Source of the DNA: Macrophomina tecta
Taxonomy: Eukaryota; Ascomycota; Dothideomycetes; Botryosphaeriales; Botryosphaeriaceae
Assembly: GCA_024180945.1 (NCBI GenBank)
Contig: JAKSGN010000007.1
Span: 992,001-1,056,000 of the forward strand
Length of the DNA: 64,000 nt
Direction: 5' to 3'
The position numbers were made by a program, and so were the translations under genes. This document shows positions 53,935 through 64,000 of the stretch, one piece after another; the first letter of the stretch is position 1; every line of letters begins with the position of its first letter. Under the pieces are notes generated by a model. The model was not told the DNA's origin. It worked only from the letters and a program-made list of their open reading frames with translations, and did not search any database.

Positions 53935-56730
53935 CTAGTCCTCGTTGAGGCTCTTCCGCGTCGGGCGCACCGCTCGCCTGGCGCGTGTTATAGCACTCCC
54001 TCCACGTGTTATAGTACTGCCTCCTCTACTGCCTCTGCTGCCTCTACTGCCTCTGCCGCGGCTTGGTCGCTCTTGAATAGCGCCCTGCGTAGAGGACTCG
54101 CCTTCAGCCTCACATGAGTTGCTACATGAGGCTCCGTTATGACACTCCCGCGTGCACTTGGCGAGTGCCTCTCTGCATTTACAGCGGTTATTATGGCAAC
54201 CTGACTTACACCTACAACGAGGGTCTGCAATGCCGAGTGTAAGGGCGTTTTGATAGGATGCGGCATGCATTGAAACGGTGGTGTTAGCTTGCGGCTCGTT
54301 GAGGCCGCCGGGCCTCATGGACTCATGTAGAAGCTCGAGCTCCTTTGCCGCGAACGTCCTATCAATAATGCCGTATGGAGTCCGCATTCTATACATTTTG
54401 GCACCTTCAGGTTGTTGTACAACCTCGTGAACGATGCCGATAAGTACGCCTGCCTTGCCGACGCGATAGGGTGTTGGAATCGTTCCTGACACGACGTCAT
54501 CCACTTGGTACTCAACCGGCATCAGTGACGTGTTGAAACGTCTTGCCATGTGTTCTCGCGCCTTCTGACGCGCAAAACGGATTGCCTGGTCATGCCACGA
54601 GCGGTCGAAGGCGGTTCCATGACGGCCAGAAGGTGCAGCAGTCTCTTGTTGTGAAGTGTCGTACGCGTGGTCGTCCGTACCGAGCTCCCCAGCGAAGCTC
54701 ACCCTCTTGCGTTTGCGCGATATAATATCAGACGGTTCAGGCAGCGAGTCGCCGTTAGACTCACCTGCGGACGCGTCAATTGGACCAGGCAAAGCGTCCG
54801 CGTGTGTGGTTTCAGCGGTAGAATCATGGGAAGTACCCGCAGCCTCATTAGGGGGTAGGGGTGAGGTGGATGAGGGCGGGGGAACGTCGGTGAGATCCTC
54901 ATGGTGTTGAGCCTCGTTCTCCGCGCTTCGAGCAGCCACCGCCTGCGCCTGTGATACGTTGTATGGTGGTGGAGTTTCCACAAAGCCGTCACCGTATAGT
55001 GGACGTGTTAATACACCTGTCGGAAGGGTTGTAGGCCTTTGGGGGCCGTCTGTGACGTCGTGGTGTTGGTGCATTGCATTGGGGGGTCGCTCGGGTGGCT
55101 GGGACGGCCCAGGGACGTCGGCACGAGCCTTGCCCTTCCCACTTGATGATGACACCCAACCCACCAAAGTAGACCGTTCCCCATGTGAACAGCCTTCAAG
55201 AGCGTTATCGAAAGATGCTTCGTGAGGTAGGACAGGCTCCCAGAAGGCGTCGCCAACGGGTGGTGGAACCTCCCATCCATCAAGCTGATGTCTCGTTCTC
55301 TCCAGCACGTCGGTGAGTTCTAGATCATTGGGCAAGGCCGGCATGCACTCCGTATCGCTTGCGGTCGCCTGGGCCGCGTATTCTTCAGTCAAATTAAGAC
55401 TCTCCATGATACTAGCATTATCTTGGCCTTCTGCAGTAGCTGCCTGCACCGACGGGCGGTCGTCATCCGGCGGAGAATCCTCCACCGCAGCCTCAGTGGC
55501 AGGAGCCTCGTCATCATCTATTACTTGCGGTCCTTGAACGTTACTCCTCTGCCCTGCCGTCATACGAGGCACCTTGTTTACCCACATTCCTCTTCCAAAT
55601 AGGGCGAAGAAGGGTGAACAACGTCGTGTACGCGACGGTCGGTTATTCAATGCGATCGTCGCATCGACGCATGCATGAGCGAAGCCAGGGTGACCGTATT
55701 CAATCTTAGCAGCCTCAATAGCGCCTTTAGCTTGTCCATTGGCTTGCTCAATACGTCCTTGGGCTTGCGGGTGGTGAGGCCGTCCAACGTCAATACGGAT
55801 GCCGTAGTCTTGGAAGATCTTCTTGACGACGTCCAGAAACTCCCTGCCTGGAGAGGGTTGAGTATACACGCGAGAAGGCGGGGACTCTCACCGAAGAATA
55901 TATGGGGTTCTCTAGCGGGTTCTCCGGCTGAAACTCACCTCTATCGTTCTGCACCGAGCGCATGGGACCAAATGAGCATATCCAACGCAGTACTCCGGCC
56001 GCAACACACACGGCGGACTTCTCTGGCAGTGGAACAAGCATCGTGTAGTCCGTGAAGTAGTCTCTCATATGTAGAACGTACCGATCACCAGTGACGGGGT
56101 CAGGACGGTTGCAGTAGTCGATAAGATCAATCTGAACCTTCTCAAATACGTCATGAACGACGATAGGACGAAGAGGCGCTCTTGCAACGCTTTGGTGACG
56201 TCTACGCACGCAATTGCGGCACACCTTAAGCGCCTCCTTCACGTCATTACGTGTAACACCCCAATAACGGGCTTGAATATCCTTCCAAGTTGTTTCAACG
56301 CCTGAAAGGTGGTCAGCGGTGGGATCAGGCAGGTTCCCGTGGGATATTAGCGTATAAATAGCAGTGAATCTCCGGAACGTCTCCAGATTCTCGCGGGGTT
56401 CCACCTCTGCGGCCGCCTCTGCGGCCACCTCGGGGGTCAGGCCTCAACTCGCTACTCACCTCCATGAGCCGTATCGCAGTGCGATTGGGTGACTGCGTCG
56501 AAGATTTCAGGCCTCTTCAACACCTTCCTGCAGTCGAAGTTCTTGATTGGCCGCTTATACAAGCCGATCCTGCCGTTGGTTTCGGTGGAGTAATATACGT
56601 AGCTGCGCTGAATGAGCCTCATATGAGACCGTTGCGCCTCACTCCGCGGCGACCGACCAATACACCAAGCGACGTAGTCGTTATATTCCTCGTCATTAAA
56701 GTGACCAGTAGCCTCCTCGTTACGGCTCAT
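53935..56730 (-). CDS. Integrase with H2C2 finger, DDE core and C-terminal CXC cluster (Ginger/KRBA2-like)
   Basis: Exons 56730-56460, 56301-55939 and 55847-53935 join in frame (848 aa). Introns of 158 and 91 bp have GTGAGT donors and CAG acceptors, and the first has a CTGAC branch site. The protein has an H2C2 zinc-binding domain (H84, H89, C118, C121). The rve catalytic core has D149 (VQIDLID), D210 (QNDRG) and E245 (GRIEQANG). An acidic Pro/Ser-rich spacer (about 300-580) and a second globular part (600-720) follow. A CXC cluster lies at 756-790 (CRCKSGCHNNRCKC ... CTREC ... CSNSC), and an RG-rich tail at 806-840. Integrase plus CXC cluster without reverse transcriptase is known from Ginger-type transposons and the KRBA2 family of animals. 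The start is uncertain: the open frame continues upstream of 56730 to about 56835 and may have another exon. Whether it is a transposon or a domesticated gene is open. Confidence 0.82.
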
Positions 56731-57059
56731 GTACGCATTGAAGGCAAGCCGGCTTGCCTCGTTAAGGCCTCCAAGGCACGCGCCTCGTTGCGCGGCCTTC
56801 GCCGCAATGGCGTAGCCGACGTAGTAGGTACCGCAGATGAGGCTCCTGGAGCAGCCTCAACACGTCGAGAGTTGCCTAAAAGGGAAGAGACTGTTGATGA
56901 TAGACGTGTATGAGCTGTAGCAGAGGCGGCAGAGGCCGCAGGGACCGTAGGGGGGCCCGTCTTCGTCGGGTGAGGCCATAACGAGAACGAGAAGATACTG
57001 CTAGGTACTCCTACTACCGCGGAGGTTGCGAGAAGCATTAATATACCAGTTAAATCTGA
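56731..57059. other. Junction between integrase gene and pogo-like element
   Basis: On the minus strand the integrase frame stays open to about 56835 (GTYYVGYAIAAKAAQRGACLGG before the chosen Met) with an AG acceptor ctccag just before. A different frame runs in from the pogo-like coiled-coil region. The true left inverted repeat of the pogo-like element was not found here. Confidence 0.4.
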
Positions 57060-59184
57060 CCATTTTAATAATATCTTGATATAATCGTTACCTACTTGTA
57101 TCGCTACTGTTCGCTGCGATCGTCCACCTCGCCGCCGGCCACCACCGATTCCCAGGGCCTGTTTCTGCTGTTCAGTCGCTTTCCCAGCCGCCTTCGCCTG
57201 TTCCTGGACTGCGATCTTGCGCCTATTCACACCTGGTTTTCCCAGATCTTCTCCCCCCCGCTTTCTCCGACCCTCCCGCTTAGCAGCTAATTGAGCCGTT
57301 TTCTTCAGCTGAATTTGTTTCAAAATAAGCTTTTCAGCTTTGCGCTCTTCTCTCTGCTTTGCAAGCTGTTCGCGCTCTACAATTTTGGCTTGTTTCTTAT
57401 CCTCTCTTTCTCGTGCCTTTTCCGCCTTTGCCCGTGCTCTCTCCTCCTTCTCTCGCGCTTGCTGCATCCTCTTTTCCTCCGCAAGAGACTTTTGCAGTCG
57501 GTTCTCAATCTCAACCTCTTCCGCTCGCTGTCTGACAGCTGCAACCTTCGCTGGCGAAAAGAATTGCGCTTCTCCAGGCCGTTCTCTATCGAAAGGCCCT
57601 ATACCCTTCCCTCTTTTCCGCTTTTTCTTCCCTTCCACAAGCGCTGCACGCAAACCAGTATTCTCATGCTCGAGAATTTGATGGAACGAAGGCAGCCTGT
57701 CTGTCGCACCATTTCTGCTTAGTCAGCTCAATGTATATAACCTACCCCGCTCGATAGTTCAATGATCAGAGCTTCTCCTCAATTTGTTCCATCAGAATTT
57801 CATTCCGAATTGCGAGCTTCCCACACGCTCGGATAATTTCTTCCATTTTGGCTGTGTGCATGGCTTGTTCCTTGTGGAGTTCTTTGGCCAGCCGGCGGAC
57901 TCCTCTCACGGACCCAGGCGTCTTCCTCTTCACATCGTTGTCGCTATTTGCCGGAGACGGAGTATTCGTCTTTACGGAGTTTAAGACCTTTTCAGGCTCC
58001 AGAGAGAAGATTCCAGGGCCGGAAAATGCTGATTTGATGTTCGAAACGGTGACGGAACGCTCCCAAGCGGCTGCAAAAAGCCGCCAGAAGCTTCGTTTCG
58101 TCAGGCGAGAGAATCCACGGCTCGATTGAATTAACTGATCGATCTCCTGTGAGTATGCATGCGCAAGAGGCGAGAAAATGCCAACGTCAAGCGGCTGCAG
58201 GCGGTGGGTCGAATGCGGAGGTAAAACCGCCAGTAGAATCCCGTTCTTGTCGCAATAGTCAATAAATCGGAGGTTTACGTGACTCGAATGACCATCGACG
58301 AGTAACAGACGCCTCGAATTGCCCGCTTTTTCCTTTGTATGTCGGTCAAATATCTCGAGCCATTTTATCCCGAGATCCTCGTTTGTCCATCCCTTCTCTG
58401 AAGTTGCAAAGTATGCATGGTCAGATGAGTGATCAAAATCCTCTAACCAAGTGCCTTGAAGATCTCCAGAGGTTCCCTGGTAGATGAGAGCCGGTGGAAT
58501 GGCCGTTCCGTCTGCGCAGATGCAGGCAAGGAGAGATGAAATCTCGGCTCCCATCCTGACTTGCACCGATGATTTTTTTGCTCTTGAGTTGTGCGATCCC
58601 GACAATGCGCTTCGTGCAATGGCAGAGGCCGAGAAGAAAGCCTTTCTCATCGAAGTTGTGGATGTTGTGCGGCTTTATGTGGTATTTCTCCACCTTTTGC
58701 TTCAACTTCTAAATAGTAAGTAATAGAATATAATAAAAGGCTCCAAGACCTCACATTGGCGTAGAAGTGCTTAAAATAAGCAGAATTATCAGCAACTTGA
58801 TGCGTCTGGTCGATTGCGCGAAGATAGAGGCTTTTAATCTTGTTTTTGGTGCCGCTTGCAGAATGTGGCTACCCAGTTCTTTCCGGGCTATTTTTTAACG
58901 ATCTCAAACACGAGATTCCTGAGAAATTGAGGTGTGGGAGGTAGGCCACTATCTGAAAGATTATTGATATGCTGTATAAGAACTTCTTCTTATCCATCTG
59001 TGAGCAGCTGAAGAGATTCAGAGTGTGCTTGCTGAATGGACCGGCTCATGCCTTGATGCCGGCGCTGAGGGGTTTTGCGATCAGTGTTGAATTTTCTTGC
59101 GGCTGCAGAATAATTTGGCGCCTGTTGCGAATCCAAATCATCAATCGCTTTCTGAATATCTGCTTCGTTGGTCATTTGACACAA
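57060..59184 (-). pseudogene. Pogo-like transposase with coiled-coil C-terminus (frameshifted)
   Basis: Pieces in order on the minus strand: a psq helix-turn-helix start MCQMTNEADIQKAIDDL (59184) and a degraded CENP-B-like region near 58860. After a likely intron (about 58768-58722, GTGAGG..TTTAG) comes KQKVEKYHIKPHNIHNFDEKG with the first Asp. A frameshift near 58555 follows. Then a 294-codon stretch has the second Asp in LLVDGHSSH and the third in QPLDVGIF, 35 residues apart. A stop at 57766 precedes a long Lys/Glu/Arg coiled coil (about 57650-57130) typical of the C-terminus of one group of fungal pogo-like transposases. Stop and shifts make it a pseudogene. Confidence 0.85.
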
Positions 59185-59258
59185 TTTTGAAATTTGTGTG
59201 TGCGGAGGCGGTGAAAGTGGTCAAGTAGCAGGGATGGTCAAGTAGCCGGGATCTACGT
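57060..59258 (-). mobile_element. Second pogo-like DNA transposon, decayed
   Basis: The right terminus reads, on the minus strand, ACGTAGATCCCGGCTACTTG followed by a second copy of ctacttgacca, ending at 59258 next to TA (59259-59260). Like the Fot1 copies it starts ACGT and has a doubled direct repeat. No matching left inverted repeat is visible, so that end is truncated or replaced. It holds a broken transposase gene. Confidence 0.75.
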
Positions 59259-59594
59259 TATCTCAGGAACTCCAGACGCGCATAACAAGTTGTTGAACAG
59301 TGTGTGAATTGGGGACACTGCTGCCTCATTGAATAGAGTTGAAGCGACAGTATATATACATGATAGTGGGGAGGATACATGAGGTGATGATGGTGTCTTA
59401 GTGGTGTGATGCTAAAAGTATAAAACTGGTGGCTGAAAAGATACGAATGACGGCAATCCGTAACAGCAATGGTGGTGATGGTTGACACAAGTATATATTC
59501 TTGGTGGAAGTGTTAGTCGCTCTACTCAATCAAGAATATCAGAGCAGTCGAAGCAAGTTATTCTAATCCTTACTTTATAATCTTTCGCCACTAG

Positions 59595-59954
59595 CTAGAG
59601 AAAAAAGATCCGTTTCCTTGCCTTCGATGATAAGCGTCGTTGGGTACAAGTATTAGTCCTGCCCCATGACGCGAAAACGAAGAAAAAGATAGTCAGAAGA
59701 AAATTGACGAAGAATATACCGATGGCTTTGAACAGGGTTGTGGTCACGGTGTAGACGGGGAATTCGAGCACACGGAAAAGGAGGATGCCACATGCGCCAA
59801 CACCAGGCTTGATGTAAACCTGTTTCCATATTGCCGTGTAAGAGAATATCACAGCCTTTAGATACGTCTGGATCATTACCAGTGTCTTCCGAATATGGTC
59901 GAACACTTCTGGCAGAACCATATGGGGACGCAAGGCATTCAATATCTCGAGCAA
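59595..59954 (-). CDS. Hypothetical small membrane protein (119 aa)
   Basis: An open frame with Met at 59954 has an amphipathic first half (VFDHIRKTLVMIQTYLKAV). Two hydrophobic segments follow, about residues 54-75 and 80-98 (GIFFVNFLLTIFFFVFASWG), then a basic tail. I recognise no family. It is head to head with the next ORF (24 bp apart), so one of the two may be a shadow or both may be exons of genes not resolved here. Confidence 0.35.
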   Translation of the reverse strand: MLEILNALRPHMVLPEVFDHIRKTLVMIQTYLKAVIFSYTAIWKQVYIKPGVGACGILLFRVLEFPVYTVTTTLFKAIGIFFVNFLLTIFFFVFASWGRTNTCTQRRLSSKARKRIFFL

Positions 59955-59977
59955 GCTAGGTTTATAACCTCTTACAG

Positions 59978-60301
59978 GTGGGAAAATTTCTACATATCTG
60001 GGGTTCTTATCGCTCTCAAAATAATCGCTATATCTTTGTTAGTGCTTTAGCAGAGGACAGGTTTTATGATGCAGCCAATCCCTACGGAAAAGTTGTGAAC
60101 GCTTTTGCAATCGTTGAGGGATGGTACATTCGCTACTTGCTTGTACTGATTGGACTTGGTCTGCTCATCAGTTTCCTTATGGTGTCAACTGCAACCATTG
60201 TAAGTCGTAATCTAAAAGCAGGACTAACAGCCGGAAGCTACGCGTTGGGGGTAGTTGCTCTTCTTTTAGCTGCCATGACGCTTTTAAGCGCTATCATCTA
60301 A
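59978..60301 (+). CDS. Hypothetical membrane protein or terminal exon (107 aa)
   Basis: The strongest part is NPYGKVVNAFAIVEGWYIRY followed by two hydrophobic helices (about residues 52-72 and 85-106) and stop. This looks like the C-terminus of a fungal multi-pass membrane protein. The N-terminal 30 residues look less natural. The frame WENFYISGVLIALKIIAIS in another phase (about 59990-60045), preceded by a tacag acceptor, could be an upstream exon. So this is probably the last exon of a spliced gene whose earlier part is missing or lies unresolved. Confidence 0.45.
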   Translation: MGKFLHIWGSYRSQNNRYIFVSALAEDRFYDAANPYGKVVNAFAIVEGWYIRYLLVLIGLGLLISFLMVSTATIVSRNLKAGLTAGSYALGVVALLLAAMTLLSAII

Positions 60302-60683
60302 TGTTAGCCATCATTACCATCAACAGTTGCTAGACATAGCCCACAGCCACTTATTACGCCTTTTAGGACGACTTCTTAAGAGAAATAACGAGTTTTTAAA
60401 GTTAAGCACACAGGAAAATCTTTAAATTGGTTTCTTATTTTCACTAATCGCTTCGGCGCATAACCCACCAATACTCTCATGAGCTCGATTTCTTGCAAAA
60501 TTCCGCCTCACGAAGTGCCTAGGCCTGAATGCTCCAGACTGACTGTCCGAGCTGCGTAAAGTCTCCCCCGAATTCAGCTAGGACTCTTTCTACAGCTTGC
60601 GTAGACGGTCCATTCTCTCTATAGAGTTGAAATGTCGCGGATGACTAAGCCTCTTTCCAGGATTGCAAAGATAGCAAAGCAGA
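60302..60683. other. Intergenic, nothing recognised
   Basis: No frame or repeat supported. It lies between the convergent ends of the membrane ORF and the FtsJ-like gene. Confidence 0.5.
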
Positions 60684-61875
60684 TTAGCTGCGCGGCTCCA
60701 CCTCTTTAGCCACAAGGTAGAACGACGACCTTTTGGCATGCTTCTTCTGCGGCTTGAAAAGTTGAATCCGGGAGAACTTGCTGAATTCGTATAGTAGTTC
60801 AAGGGTGTGCCAGCTTTCTAGCTTGTGGAGAAGCGTCACAAGTGTCCCTCCAGTCTTAATGCGTTGTAGAGCGAAAATTAGCTGGCTTAAGGTGAGACGC
60901 GATGCTTCCAGTTGCTCACGGTATGACTGCCGAGGATGTGTCCGTAGTACTTGGCCATCGCAAATAACCAAATCGAAGGCTGTAGACATGATTGGTCGGG
61001 AACGCGAGAAATTCCCCAAGTCGGGATGATCAGGTGGGATTTCGATGGCGCCCATTTCTGACGAGAGCATCGTAATGCCGGTGAACCAGACTCGGTGTTT
61101 GGGAAGCTTGATAAGGAGTCTGTGGCCGCCTTTCGACTGTGGAAGGCTTATTCCGTACAACTCGGTTGTGGGACAACTTTTTTGTATCGCTGTCGAGAAG
61201 CCCCCTGGAGCCATGCAGAGGTCCAGAACCTTTTGCAGATTTCCCTTGCATTTAAGTTCAGATAAAAATCCGGTGGCGCTATTGTCAACCAGAATCCCCT
61301 TGTTTTTCAGGCATCTCTTGATATTGCTTCCTTAGGCTCCATATTGATTCCTTCCTCGGTGCTCCTCTACACCTCGGATGCTCTACACTTCCTCGGATAT
61401 CTGATTTCGGTTATATCACTCCAGTTTTATGTATTTAAGACATTCATTCTCCTTCGTTCGGATTGACAGGCAGAAGTACACAGACAGAAATCCAGTTCTT
61501 TCTTCTGACCTCACACAGTTCAGGGCCTGAGGCCCCCCACAGTTTGACAGCTATTCATCTCATCGGCGATCTGCTGCATCATGTGGAAGAATACACGTTG
61601 TTGTTGCTGATTGGCCTCATCCGCCCTTTTGCGCTGTCGTTCGAAGTATTCATCACCCAGCGGATTTTTCCAGCCCTGTAGGTTTTAGTAAGGAGCGACT
61701 TTCCGCAGTTGACGGTACTTACTTCTTCTCTCAGAGCAGTAAGCTGCACGAATACAGGCACGCGATTAAGTAGGAAACCTTTGATAAGTCGGTGTTGGAT
61801 TTGGTGGTGAAATGAGATTCTTGGTGATGAGCCGTGGCAGGCGGGCGGGGGCCCTCTTATACCTGCTACGGCCAA
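60684..61875 (-). CDS. FtsJ-like RNA methyltransferase, spliced, possibly damaged
   Basis: The main exon (about 61330-60684) encodes LDLCMAPGGFS, an S-adenosylmethionine-binding loop, and DLVICDGQVL with the catalytic-type Asp. Next come LKTGGTLV-like IKTGGTLVTLLHKLESW with the Lys, and a final SSFYLVAKEV strand. This is the K-D-K fold of FtsJ/RrmJ 2'-O-methyltransferases. Upstream, 61875-61723 and 61675-about 61550 are two further exons with a clean 47-bp intron (GTAAGT..CAG), reading LNRVPVFVQLTALREE then GWKNPLGDEYFERQRKRAD. How the second joins the third is unclear: the second runs to a stop and the third has an upstream stop. Either an intron with a weak donor or a mutation lies there. 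Substrate (cap or rRNA) unknown. Confidence 0.7.
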
Positions 61876-62855
61876 GCTACGCTACTGAACCTTAAATACA
61901 CGAAAGTTCCAACAGATCCTTAAGCTGTGGGAAAATAACTCTTTGTTCTTACATCGTTGTTCGCCTTCTCGAAATGTTATCGCCATCTATTCTGATTTGC
62001 CGGTTTTTCTATAACGGAAGGATTAATGGCTAATGCGACTCCCTTAACCTTCTTCGAAGCCTCATTTACAAAACCGTGGCCCATCGATGAAAGCTTCTAG
62101 GGGTCGTTAGGAGAGCCTCATATAACTAAGAGTTTTAACTCCTCAACCGTTTCGATGCCCTTTAGAACCTGTTAAGATCTATCACCATAAGAAGGCCGGG
62201 TTAATTATTCTCATCATCGACGCCACGGACGAATGTGACAGACTTAGGTTTCTATATCCGAACGCATTTTTCATCTGCTGGGCTTGGAGATTAAATCACA
62301 ACCAAGTAGCTCAGCTTCTAAACTGTGGAATTAATGAGACAGAGTTGAGGCAGAATCCTTGGGGGTATCAGACTTGATTCTGGGAGCACGCCCCCCCACC
62401 CCCTTTAACATCATCACTTCCGCCTTTTGAATGTGCTAAACGAGGATGGCCCGTTGACTTGTCGCCACCGCCAAAACCATCCGATACGTCGTTGTGTGCT
62501 AAAGCCTCCGATGAGCTATACTCACCAGCTTCGAGCTGTCTCATCAGTATTCATCCATTGTCGCCCTATTAGTCTGCCTTCTACATCCTGTCGGTTCTGG
62601 AGGCTGTGCCAGTGAAGTTTCGGTGAGGTTCGGAGTGTGTGAATTGAATTCAGTCGCCTGGTCTGAAACTGGAACATAGGCAGGCCCAACCGGTGAAGCG
62701 TACATATAACCGGGGCTTTGAGGAACGGAGCGGAGGAAGCTACGATGAGTATGACCTCCTCCATGCGACACCATAAGAACACCGGCCCTCTCTTCAAATA
62801 CTGGGCAGAAATTCACATTCTTTTCTGACCTCACTTGATACGAGGCTAAGGGGCC
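61876..62855. other. No clear gene
   Basis: Normal composition. Short frames on both strands without family motifs. A minus-strand frame (62834-62544) looks protein-like in places (SHGGGHTHRSFLRSV) but has no recognisable domain and borders a truncated LINE. A ccccccaccccc tract lies near 62391-62402. Confidence 0.45.
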
Positions 62856-63820
62856 TCACCCAAAGTTCGACAGGTTCCCTTTCTCTGAGATTGAGGCAGC
62901 AGAGATTACAGTTGGCTTCTTTGAGTATACTGCCGAGAATGCCTTGTTAAAAGCGTTTCTCATGGCGAGGGATGAGATCTCGCTAGGGCGGCTGACTAGG
63001 CGTAGAACTGCTTGCCGGAGGGGTTTCGTCTTCTTTTCTCCAGTTGGGGGAATGATTATCTTTGTTGTCTGTGGGGGATTCTTCCGGGCGATTGTTGTCC
63101 ACTCCTGGCTATTGGTAGCAGCAATAGAAGCGTAGTTGCCCCTAGGGGGATTTGCTGGGGGAAGGGTAGAATTGGGAGGTTGTGAGATATGTATGGACGT
63201 GGGAGGGGCAACCGGTAGCTTGTTCAATTCCCTTGTCCGGTTGGCCAGAGCCCTTGATGTGTTCTCTAAAGGTCGGACTTGGGTGGCAAGAATTGACTTT
63301 GCCTTATCGAGTGTGCCTCCCTCTGTGTACTCTCTAAAGATCTGTAAGAGGTCTAGGATTTTCCGGTTCTTCTCTAGGTCTTCTTCGACGTTTGCTGCTT
63401 TCAAAAGGCAGTCGAGTGCTCCTTCTAGAGTCGTGTCCACTGTTGTAAAAACACCAAATCGTGCTCTCGTTTTCTGGCCTTCCTTTGTGTGCACTGTGAG
63501 AGAGTCGTTGAAGGCATAGTAGCGAGAGATGGGCTACGAGTAGTTCTAGTAGGAGTAGACTTTATTGTAATAGTCGGGCGTTTGAGTGGGTTGCCTATGG
63601 GGTGCTGTGCATCTTGTTGGGGGGTAACCGGGAGGGGTTGAGCTTGGGGGAAGTCTTGAGCAGTTGGGATATCTATCATCTCCTGGTCGATAGGCGTTTG
63701 TCCTAGGAGGTTTTCCTGGTATTCTCGCTCTGGTGTTAGGCATCTAGAGGGAATAGGGGAGCCTGGTATGATAGGCCCCCACTCCGTGTTCCCATCTGGG
63801 ACAGGGTCGGGTTGGTCCAT
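62856..63820 (-). pseudogene. LINE ORF1 (gag-like), frameshifted and truncated
   Basis: Two overlapping minus-strand frames, 63820-63425 and 63494-62856, form one protein broken by a frameshift near 63520. The first half is Pro/Thr/Gln-rich with MDQPDPVPDGN at its start. The second contains the helical VEEDLEKNRKILDLLQIF, then NYASIAATNSQEWTTIARKN and RQAVLRLVSRPSEISSLAMR. These are hallmarks of ORF1 proteins of fungal Tad1-type LINEs ahead of their zinc knuckles. The frame ends suddenly at 62856, without zinc knuckles or ORF2, so the LINE is cut there. Not RIP-altered. Confidence 0.75.
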
Positions 63821-64000
63821 AATACTGGAAGGGTCCAGGGAGCGCTTGGTAGGAGGTCCGTGTGTTGAGCTTGACCAGGAGTCAAAATCTCTTCAGTGTT
63901 TGGCTGTAGGGGAGGTTCCTCCGGAGGAGAGTATTCAATTACTCGCTAACGGGAAGTCCAGTAGTGATGCAATTTTAAGCGAATATTCCTTAGGGTGTTC
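63821..64000 (-). other. Probable 5' leader of the truncated LINE
   Basis: This stretch precedes the ORF1 start on the minus strand and continues to the window edge. No terminus or further gene is seen. Confidence 0.4.

Noticed and set aside
57291..57722. Plus-strand Leu/Phe/Ser-rich frames
   Set aside because: They are shadows of the Lys/Glu coiled coil of the pogo-like transposase on the other strand.

Overview
The window looks like a chromosome segment of a filamentous ascomycete (Pezizomycotina) with a sharp two-part composition. From 1 to about 49.3 kb the DNA is AT-rich, depleted of CpA/TpG and full of TpA. Nearly every broken codon is CAG/CAA to TAG/TAA or TGG to TAG. That is the signature of repeat-induced point mutation (RIP). 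From about 49.3 kb to the end the composition is ordinary, spliceosomal introns are visible and the genes are readable. I see no tRNA, rRNA, CRISPR array or prokaryotic gene organisation.

Left part, oldest layer: a block of RIP-killed genes. These are a SNF2-family helicase (1-2088, continuing at 16100-16885), an unidentified lysine-rich protein gene (19057-21340), a Ser/Thr protein kinase on the minus strand (22750-24010), and a minisatellite whose units alternate between 73 and 88 bp (24552-25905). RIP acts on duplicated DNA, so this block probably existed in at least two copies.

Left part, younger layers: Ty3/Gypsy element A (2089-16094, 788-bp LTRs, 5-bp TSD) split the helicase gene and was itself split by a Tad1-like LINE (2589-8190). 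Fot1/pogo-like DNA transposons entered at 17193-19047 (five stop codons), 26625-28477 (intact transposase) and 42641-43770 (internally deleted). A clean solo LTR (25385-25830) sits in the minisatellite. It is followed by two LTRs that have lost almost all C and G (25911-26344; 26345-28810). Gypsy B (28811-37141), a minus-strand truncated LINE (37142-40740) and minus-strand Gypsy C (40736-49477) complete this half. All three Gypsy elements carry, between pol and the 3' LTR, an antisense reading frame for a Cys-rich protein, followed by a charged, probably coiled-coil part in A and B. This is the most interesting recurring feature of the window.

Right part: a Fot1 fragment, an LTR end and a hAT transposase tail (49478-50448) lead into a four-exon seven-helix membrane protein gene (50691-51860) whose exons join to exactly 335 codons. 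After 1.7 kb without a clear gene comes a three-exon integrase gene (53935-56730) with an H2C2 finger, a DDE core and a C-terminal CXC-type Cys cluster. It resembles Ginger/KRBA2-type integrases. Next are a decayed second pogo-like transposon (57060-59258), two small membrane-protein ORFs, an FtsJ-like methyltransferase gene (60684-61875) and a frameshifted LINE ORF1 (62856-63820).
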